This document shows positions 58,096 through 64,000 of a stretch of 64,000 nt of DNA, piece by piece (within the stretch, counting starts at the first letter, position 1; each line of letters begins with the position of its first letter). The stretch is from assembly GCA_023425025.1 (NCBI GenBank), contig JAFADG010000012.1, positions 62,001 through 126,000 on the forward strand, read 5' to 3'. The translations under genes and the position numbers were made by a program. The notes below the pieces were generated by a model. The model was not told the DNA's origin. It worked only from the letters and a program-made list of their open reading frames with translations, and ran no database searches. This DNA is from Bacillota bacterium (GTDB lineage Bacteria > Bacillota > Clostridia > Christensenellales > Aristaeellaceae).

Positions 58096-60324
58096 ATGCA
58101 AAAGCTTTTGAAACAATCCAAAGGAATGTTGTTGATATACCTTATCCTTTTATGTACGATGGCCGCGCTGATCTTCCTGTATTGCGCGCGCAGCAATGAA
58201 CTCCTGTCAAGAAATGACAAGAACACGCAGGTGCTGGATTCCGGTATGCCTTCCAGGCCATTGGACGCGCAGCCTGGCGGAACGGTCGTCCGCCAGGAAA
58301 TACAGGTTACGGGTGAGCTGCTGGACCTGTCCGTGCTAATGGCCGCGCATGACAGAAAGAACGCGGGCAGTATCACCATTCGCCTTTTTGACAAGGAAAC
58401 GCTGCTTGCATCCAAGACCATTGCGCAGAAGCTGGTTCGCGAGAAAACCTACACGAAGCTGATCCTCCCGGAGCCTTACATTTCAAGCAAGCCAACCCTG
58501 CTGACAATGGAAATCGTAACGGAAGGATCAGGCGAGGCTGATTCTGTTACGCCTTTCCTTACAGAGAACGGCTCAGGGTATGCTGCGGGAAGCTTGACTG
58601 TAAATGGGGCGCCGTATGATGCGGACCTGTGTTTTTCCTATACGCTGGTTCAGCGGAAGATCCCTTTGAGCGCCGGGCTTTTGGGCTATTGTGCCGCGTT
58701 TGTTCTGCTGGTATCCGCCACCTATTGGCTGTTCTGGGGAAAGCGGTTTTATGCCTTGCTTGTGCAGGTATGCCTTTCCATCAAAAGGGCTCCGCTGCAA
58801 TGGCTTGCCAATACGGGCCTACTGCTTGGCGCTGCCGGCCTGGGGTTGCTGACGGAATTTTTATATGCACGCATTTGGGGCATTGGCCTTACCTCCCTGG
58901 GTACGGCGCTGAATCCTGCGCGTCTCGCCTTCTTTGCAGCGGCATGGGTCTTGGCTGCCGTGTTTTATCTTTTACGTAAGCAGGTACAGGAAAAGCCTGA
59001 AAAGCTGTTCGCTTTCACCATTCTGATTCTGGGGTGCCTGTTCATCTGCCTGATACCAACCGCCAACTTCATATCCTGGGATGAACCTTCTCATTTTTAT
59101 TGGTCACTGAGCCAATCCTACCCCGACCATGTGTATATGACCACCATAGACATCGTGCTCTGGCAGGATCCGCCATTACCTGTTTCCTGGGATCTTGCCG
59201 GCAATAAAGCAGTTGTCGAAGAGATGAATAAGGTGTATGAGGTTGGATATACCGGCCATGTAGACAACGCCGGCATCGACCGCTTCCTTACCTTTATAGG
59301 CCATTGGCCAGCCGGTTTGGCCATGGCTCTCGCCAGGGCGCTGGGCCTGTCTTTTCAATGGATATTCCTGTTTGGGAAACTGGGCAATCTTGCCGCCTAT
59401 ACTGCCATCCTCTATTTTGCCATACGCAAGCTGCGGTCCGGAAAGATGCTGCTGGCCGCCATTGCGTGCATGCCCACGCCATTTTTCCTGGCAACGGTCT
59501 ACTCCTATGATTTTTGGGTGACAGCATGGGCGATGTTTGCTTTCGCCACATATTTTTCACAGCTTCAGCAGCCGGAAAAGAAAATGACCTTTATGACGGC
59601 GTTTGTCATGCTGGGCGCCATGCTGCTGGCGTGCCTGCCCAAACAGCCGTACATACCGCTTTTGCTGCCATTTTTGTTTTTAAGCCGGTCAAAGTTCGCA
59701 ACGCGGAAGCAGCACAGGGCATATGTGCTTTCCGTTATCGCGGTTGCCTTGTTGATTGCCGCTTCATTTTTGATGGTACGGATGGGCACGGTGGGCGACG
59801 GGGATTTTCGGGGCGGCGAAACGGTCAGTGTATCCGGGCAGATTCAATACATATTGACTGATCCCGCAGGCTTTATGAAAACGATCTTTGGCTTTATCAG
59901 AGAATATCTCTCGTTTTCCGGCATGGGAGGAGTATTGTCCATTTTTGCCTATCTGGGCTTGAGCAAGTCGGCCAGCTACGCAGCCTGCCTGCTGCTCCTG
60001 ATTTCTGTTACGGACAAAGCCGACAGCGATCAATTTGCATTAAAAGCGCGTACACGCCTTTTCACCTGGTCTGCCTGCCTGATTACAGTATTTGCGCTGG
60101 CCGTTTCCTTGTATATTGCGTTTACGCCGGTTGGCTTGAACACGGTAAACGGCTGTCAGCCGCGCTACCTGCTGCCATTGATATTCCCGGCACTGTTTTT
60201 GATTGGATCACCCAGGATTGTCAACCATATGGACCGCCGCCTCTATTACTACATGGGGCATGGCTGCATGGCGTTCATTCTCCTTCAGTCCATATGGGAT
60301 ATGGTTGCGACCCAATTATTCTAG
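58096..60324 (+). CDS. DUF2142 membrane protein, likely GT-C glycosyltransferase
   Basis: A 742-residue protein with an N-terminal helix, an extracytoplasmic domain of about 170 residues (beta-rich, to about residue 190), and then about ten membrane helices. The DUF2142 signature DEPSHFYWSLSQSYPD lies near residue 335, where acidic residues fit a GT-C catalytic site. GT-C enzymes use polyprenyl-phosphate sugars outside the membrane, which matches the GT2 upstream. It is the last gene of the cluster; the final acceptor (teichoic acid, polysaccharide or protein) cannot be told. Confidence 0.87.
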   Translation: MQKLLKQSKGMLLIYLILLCTMAALIFLYCARSNELLSRNDKNTQVLDSGMPSRPLDAQPGGTVVRQEIQVTGELLDLSVLMAAHDRKNAGSITIRLFDKETLLASKTIAQKLVREKTYTKLILPEPYISSKPTLLTMEIVTEGSGEADSVTPFLTENGSGYAAGSLTVNGAPYDADLCFSYTLVQRKIPLSAGLLGYCAAFVLLVSATYWLFWGKRFYALLVQVCLSIKRAPLQWLANTGLLLGAAGLGLLTEFLYARIWGIGLTSLGTALNPARLAFFAAAWVLAAVFYLLRKQVQEKPEKLFAFTILILGCLFICLIPTANFISWDEPSHFYWSLSQSYPDHVYMTTIDIVLWQDPPLPVSWDLAGNKAVVEEMNKVYEVGYTGHVDNAGIDRFLTFIGHWPAGLAMALARALGLSFQWIFLFGKLGNLAAYTAILYFAIRKLRSGKMLLAAIACMPTPFFLATVYSYDFWVTAWAMFAFATYFSQLQQPEKKMTFMTAFVMLGAMLLACLPKQPYIPLLLPFLFLSRSKFATRKQHRAYVLSVIAVALLIAASFLMVRMGTVGDGDFRGGETVSVSGQIQYILTDPAGFMKTIFGFIREYLSFSGMGGVLSIFAYLGLSKSASYAACLLLLISVTDKADSDQFALKARTRLFTWSACLITVFALAVSLYIAFTPVGLNTVNGCQPRYLLPLIFPALFLIGSPRIVNHMDRRLYYYMGHGCMAFILLQSIWDMVATQLF

Positions 60325-60328
60325 TCAA

Positions 60329-60365
60329 AAAAGCGGGCGGCTGAAAAAAATCAGCGCCCGCTTTT
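60329..60365. terminator. Bidirectional terminator
   Basis: AAAGCGGGCG with CTGA pairs with TCAG and CGCCCGCTTT. It lies between the convergent glycan and sugar-ABC operons, with A and T runs outside. Confidence 0.85.
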
Positions 60366-60383
60366 TACGCGAACTAACCGCGA

Positions 60384-61901
60384 TCAGGCCTTGACATTTC
60401 TGGCGGATGCGCCGGAGGCCGGATACCTTCGCACGCGCAGCAGCACGCCCGCGGCGGAGGCCGCCCCGCCCAGCACCGCCAGCAAAGTGCGGTGCTCGTG
60501 AATGAACTGCATAAGCTGCTGAGCCCCGCTCAACGCAGCCTCCGTGCCGGCCATGGCGGCGGGAGGCGCGTACACCATGCCGGATACGCCGCCAGCCAGG
60601 ACCAACACGCCGGCGATGAGCGTGATCAGCCCGGTCAGCCTTGTGCGGATGGGCTTTTCCCTGGAACCCGGAATGACCAGCTCCTTTGCCCATGCGCCAA
60701 ACTGGGCGGCCTGTTCAAAGCCGTACCTGGTCTTGGTGACGACGTCAATGGCCACTGCCACCAGCAGTACCAGGCCCTTTGTCACCTGCTGCATGAACTG
60801 GTCGACCCCCGTGATGGACATGCCCAGGTTCAGCATGCCCATGATCAATGCCCCGATCAGCGCCCCGGGGACGGTGCCTATGCCGCCGTAGGCGGAGGCG
60901 CCGCCGATAAAGCAGGCGGCGATTGCGTCCATCTCAAAGCCCTGCCCTGCAAGCGGGTACGCGGAGGTGAAGCGGGCCAGACAAACCAGCCCGGCCACAC
61001 CGGCCAGAAAGCCCATGTTGGTATAGGCCAGAAACATCAACCGCTTCGTGTTCACGCCGGAAAGCCAGGCAGCCTTCGCATTTCCGCCCAGCGCGTACAG
61101 GTGCCGCCCGATCACCATGTTGCCGGTGATATAGGTATAGCATGCGACCACGATCCCCACCGTGATCAGTACCGTGGGGAAGCCGCGATGCCGGGCCATG
61201 GTATAAAAGATCCATAAAAGCGCGGCGCTTACCACCAAAATCCTGACCGCCAGCACAAAGGGATGATCGGCCTCATATCCCTTTTTCCTGCGGGCCACGT
61301 TTTTAATGACCTGCCATGCGCCATAGGCCGCCGCGGCAAGAATACCAGCCAGCAGGCAAGTGACGTTCACATTGTTTCCAAACAGGACAGTCCCGCCGAA
61401 AAAGTCAGGAATGTATCCATTGAACAGTAGCAGAAAGCTTTCCGGGAAATTGCTCAGCGTCAGGCCGCCCAGAAACATGCCCGTGATCCCGCGGAAAAGG
61501 AGCATGCCCGCCAGCGTGACAATGAATGGCGGAATGCCCACATAGGCGATGCAGTACCCCTGGAAAGCGCCGAGGAAGATACCCGCCAGAAGACTTAACG
61601 GAACCACAATCGCAGGGTCCATATGCCAGGTTTTCATGGCCGTTCCCGCGCTGGCCATCACCAGGCCCACTACCGCGCCCACCGAAAGGTCGATGTTGCC
61701 GCCGGTTAGGATGCACATGAGCATGCCTACCGCCAGGATCACTACATAAGCGTTCTGGAAAATGATATTGGTGACGTTCATGGGGTATAGCAGCGCGCCC
61801 TTGGACAGAATCGTAAACACGAGCATGATGGTCACCAGCGCGATGAGCATGGTGTATTGCCTGATGCCGCCTTTAAACATTTTCTTTGCCAGAGCGTTCA
61901 T
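60384..61901 (-). CDS. mmsB: Multiple monosaccharide ABC transporter permease
   Basis: A 505-residue permease of the MmsB/GguB branch of the ribose/xylose family. Family parts include GGNIDLSVGAVVGLVMASAG, FIVTLAGMLLFRGITG, ALGGNAKAAWLSGVNTK and AACFIGGASAYGGIGTV. Relatives end near residue 390 (VVTKTR); here a C-terminal extension of about 113 residues adds two more membrane helices and a basic tail. The start at 61901 overlaps the ATPase stop by four bases (ATGA). Confidence 0.93.
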   Translation of the reverse strand: MNALAKKMFKGGIRQYTMLIALVTIMLVFTILSKGALLYPMNVTNIIFQNAYVVILAVGMLMCILTGGNIDLSVGAVVGLVMASAGTAMKTWHMDPAIVVPLSLLAGIFLGAFQGYCIAYVGIPPFIVTLAGMLLFRGITGMFLGGLTLSNFPESFLLLFNGYIPDFFGGTVLFGNNVNVTCLLAGILAAAAYGAWQVIKNVARRKKGYEADHPFVLAVRILVVSAALLWIFYTMARHRGFPTVLITVGIVVACYTYITGNMVIGRHLYALGGNAKAAWLSGVNTKRLMFLAYTNMGFLAGVAGLVCLARFTSAYPLAGQGFEMDAIAACFIGGASAYGGIGTVPGALIGALIMGMLNLGMSITGVDQFMQQVTKGLVLLVAVAIDVVTKTRYGFEQAAQFGAWAKELVIPGSREKPIRTRLTGLITLIAGVLVLAGGVSGMVYAPPAAMAGTEAALSGAQQLMQFIHEHRTLLAVLGGAASAAGVLLRVRRYPASGASARNVKA

Positions 61902-63451
61902 GCTACGATTTCCCCCTTGCTTGCCTTCATAATATGCCCCATGATAACCTCCTGGGAAGCCTCGGCGATCGGGAGCTCCGCGATCAGCTTCCCTTCGTTC
62001 ATGACATAAACCCGGTCGCACATCCCAAGGATCTCAGGCAGCTCGGAGGAGATCAGCAGGATGGATTTCCCCTGGGCTGCCAGGGAATTGATGATCTGGT
62101 AGATCTCGTACTTGGCGCCCACGTCCACGCCCCGGGTGGGCTCATCCAGGAGCAGGATGTCAGGCTGCGCAAAGATCCATTTGCCTACTAGCACCTTTTG
62201 CTGATTGCCGCCGGACAGGTTGCCCGCCAGCTGCTCCACCGTCGGAGCCTTGATCCCAAGCTTTGACCGCAGGTTTTCGGCCTCGCCTTTTTCCAGGTCC
62301 TTGTCCAGCACGCCCCGGCGGCTGATAAATTCCGTTCTGGCCAGGGTCACGTTGTGCTTGATACTGTTCATCAGCACCAGCCCGTTTTGCTTGCGGTCCT
62401 CGGTGATGTAGGCAAATCCAGCCTTGATGGCCTGGTGGATGCTGTGCAGCTCTATTTCCTTGCCGTTTAGGAAAAGCTGTCCCGAGATTTTTTCGCCGTA
62501 GGCCCTGCCGAAGACGGACATGGCCAGCTCCGTACGGCCTGCGCCGATAAGCCCGGCCATCCCCACCACCTCGCCCCGGCGCACCGTAATGGAAACGTTG
62601 TCCACCACTTTTTTTGCGGTGTACTGGGGGTGATGAACCGTCCAATCCCGCACTTGAAGCGCAACTTCGCCGATGCTTCTTTCCCGGAGCGGGTAGCGGT
62701 TGGTCATTTCCCGGCCCACCATGCCCCGTATGATCCGGCCCTCGCTCCATTCGTCCACGCCCCGGGTCAGCGTCTCAATGGACCGGCCGTCCCTTAAGAT
62801 GGTGATCCTGTCGGCACAGTAGCTGAGTTCCCCCAGCTTATGGGATATGAGAATGGAGGTGATCCCCTTCTCTTTTTTCAGGTAGATCAAAAGATCCAAA
62901 AGCTTCTGGGCGTCGCTCTCGTTGAGGGAGGACGTGGGCTCGTCCAGGATCAGCAGCTTTACGTCCTTGGCCAGGGCTTTGGCGATCTCCAGCAGCTGCT
63001 GTTTGCCCATGCCGATGTCGCGCACCAGGGTGCGGGGATTTTCATTCAGCCCCACCATGCGCATGTATTCCTCGGCCTTTTGATAGGTCATGTCCCAGTT
63101 GATTACGCCGTTTTTTCCCTGCTCGTTGCCCAGGAACATGTTTTCGCCGATGTTAAGATAGGGAACCAGCGCCAGCTCCTGGTGGATGATGACGATTCCC
63201 TTGAGTTCGCTGTCGTGTATGGAATGAAAGCGGCAGGCCTCTCCCCTTAAGATGACGTCGCCCTCGTAGGAACCGTAAGGGTAGATACCGCTAAGTATGT
63301 TCATCAGGGTCGATTTTCCCGCGCCGTTTTCTCCGCAGATGGCGTGGATCTCGCCCTGGGTGATATCGATGTTCACATGGTCCAGCGCCTTTACGCCCGG
63401 AAAAAGCTTTGTGATATCCAGCATTTGAAGCAGGCATCCGTTCAAATCCAT
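61898..63451 (-). CDS. mmsA: Multiple monosaccharide ABC transporter ATP-binding protein
   Basis: A 517-residue double ATPase of the MmsA/GguA type. The first half has Walker A CGENGAGKSTL, the subgroup marker YEGDVILRGEACRFHSIHDSE, VIIHQELALVPYL and LLILDEPTSSLNE; the second half has GLIGAGRTELAMS (a degenerate Walker A), NLSGGNQQKVLVGKW and ILLLDEPTRGVDVG. The start at 63451 (MDLNGCLLQMLDI) gives family length; GGAG lies very close before it. It sits between the binding-protein gene and the permease, and is preceded by a strong intercistronic hairpin. Confidence 0.94.
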   Translation of the reverse strand: MDLNGCLLQMLDITKLFPGVKALDHVNIDITQGEIHAICGENGAGKSTLMNILSGIYPYGSYEGDVILRGEACRFHSIHDSELKGIVIIHQELALVPYLNIGENMFLGNEQGKNGVINWDMTYQKAEEYMRMVGLNENPRTLVRDIGMGKQQLLEIAKALAKDVKLLILDEPTSSLNESDAQKLLDLLIYLKKEKGITSILISHKLGELSYCADRITILRDGRSIETLTRGVDEWSEGRIIRGMVGREMTNRYPLRERSIGEVALQVRDWTVHHPQYTAKKVVDNVSITVRRGEVVGMAGLIGAGRTELAMSVFGRAYGEKISGQLFLNGKEIELHSIHQAIKAGFAYITEDRKQNGLVLMNSIKHNVTLARTEFISRRGVLDKDLEKGEAENLRSKLGIKAPTVEQLAGNLSGGNQQKVLVGKWIFAQPDILLLDEPTRGVDVGAKYEIYQIINSLAAQGKSILLISSELPEILGMCDRVYVMNEGKLIAELPIAEASQEVIMGHIMKASKGEIVA

Positions 63452-63482
63452 CACTCCAGCCAATGGGATAAAAATTTGGAAA

Positions 63483-63513
63483 GGAGAGACGGACAAACTT
63501 CGTCCGTCTCTCC
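63483..63513 (-). terminator. Intercistronic hairpin between binding protein and ATPase
   Basis: GGAGAGACGGAC and its exact complement enclose a seven-base loop, 34 bases after the binding-protein stop. It probably lets the binding protein be made in excess. Confidence 0.75.
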
Positions 63514-63547
63514 GGAGGCATTGTACTACTCACTGGGGCTGGGCTGA

Positions 63548-64000
63548 TTACTTCAGATCATCCTCGGTGTAGTAGCCGCTGTCAATGAGCACTTCCTTGT
63601 AGTTGTTGACATCGGCAAACACGGGCACGCACAGGAAGGTGGGCACGACCAGCACGCCGTTGTCATAGGTGGTGGTGTCGTTCACTTCGGGCTCTTTGCC
63701 GGCCAGAATGTCCAGCGTCATCTGAACCGCCTGGGCAGCCAGGGTGCGGGTGTCCTTGAATACGGACATGGATTGTTTGCCGGCGATGATGTTCTTGGTG
63801 TTGGCTTTGTCACAGTCCTGGCCGGTGATATAGGGGAACTGCGTATAGCCGGCATTTTCCAGAGAGGTGGTCACGCCGAAGGCCGTGGAGTCGTTGGAGC
63901 AGACAACCGCGTCCAGCTTCGTCTTTCCGTCGGAATAGAAGGAAGCCAGGATGCCGTCAAAACGGGCCTGGGCAACCTCCGGCTTCCAGGTGGGGGTGGC
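63548..64000 (-). CDS. chvE: Multiple monosaccharide ABC transporter substrate-binding protein (5' end outside window)
   Basis: The C-terminal 151 residues of a ChvE-like sugar-binding protein. The frame stays open to the window edge, and the start lies beyond it. Visible parts: AQARFDGILASFYSDGKTK, VVCSNDSTAFGVTTSLENAG, YITGQDCDKANTKNIIAGKQ and a VFKDTRTLAAQAVQM helix. With mmsA and mmsB it makes a complete high-affinity importer for monosaccharides such as galactose, xylose or arabinose. The response regulator and kinase at 45.9-49.3 kb are candidates to control it. Confidence 0.92.
   Translation of the reverse strand, partial: ATPTWKPEVAQARFDGILASFYSDGKTKLDAVVCSNDSTAFGVTTSLENAGYTQFPYITGQDCDKANTKNIIAGKQSMSVFKDTRTLAAQAVQMTLDILAGKEPEVNDTTTYDNGVLVVPTFLCVPVFADVNNYKEVLIDSGYYTEDDLK

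Overview
The window looks like a chromosomal segment of a fairly GC-rich anaerobic Bacillota, most likely class Clostridia. The grounds are strong AGGAGG-type ribosome binding sites, some GTG and TTG starts, Firmicute-type LexA boxes (GAAC-N4-GTTC), a TPP riboswitch in front of a ThiT-type ECF component, FapA/DUF342 and YesMN-like families, many iron-sulfur and flavodiiron proteins, and dispersed palindromic intergenic repeats of the kind seen in clostridial genomes. The genus cannot be fixed from the sequence alone. I see no tRNA, rRNA, CRISPR array, transposase, integrase or phage module; the gene content is chromosomal.

Left part (1-14.6 kb): the 3' part of sbcC, a TIM-barrel isomerase, and an SOS-type nuclease-helicase fusion (PD-(D/E)XK plus XPD/DinG-like) on the minus strand. 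Two complete Trk/Ktr potassium uptake systems then face each other across a perfect bidirectional terminator; the first has a structured RNA leader. Next come a small holin-like membrane protein, an iron-sulfur aldo/keto reductase, and a DEAD-box RNA helicase whose long leader carries an internal terminator.

Middle part (14.9-45 kb): a minus-strand operon joins a cobalamin-methyltransferase-like URO-D protein to a polar amino acid ABC transporter with two near-identical binding proteins. Then follow an MFS exporter, a transsulfuration pair (cystathionine synthase/lyase and PatB) and a secreted orphan. An ABC exporter is preceded by a leader peptide and terminator that look like ribosome-mediated attenuation. 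Next are a TTG-start orphan, a FapA-like protein, a GNAT, uvrB with an SOS box, murA translationally coupled to a 23-codon upstream ORF, thiT under a TPP riboswitch, a YfbR-like nucleotidase with a TIM-barrel partner, a BspA-type LRR protein, pgi, an MFS exporter with leader ORFs, and a SatP-type acetate transporter.

Right part (45-64 kb): a decayed prenyltransferase-like gene, then a tightly overlapping response regulator, histidine kinase and anchored sugar-binding protein, probably a three-part sugar sensor. A redox cluster follows (GNAT, FAD reductase, QueG-like iron-sulfur protein, flavodiiron protein, flavodoxin-like protein). A glycan cluster (flippase, two GT2, DUF2304, DUF2142) is driven by a consensus promoter. 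At the right edge a chvE-mmsA-mmsB sugar ABC operon runs out of the window; it may be the transporter matched to the upstream sugar sensor.

The strongest themes for follow-up are regulatory: leader ORFs and attenuators in front of ordinary housekeeping and export genes, an SOS pair, and several families of intergenic palindromes.
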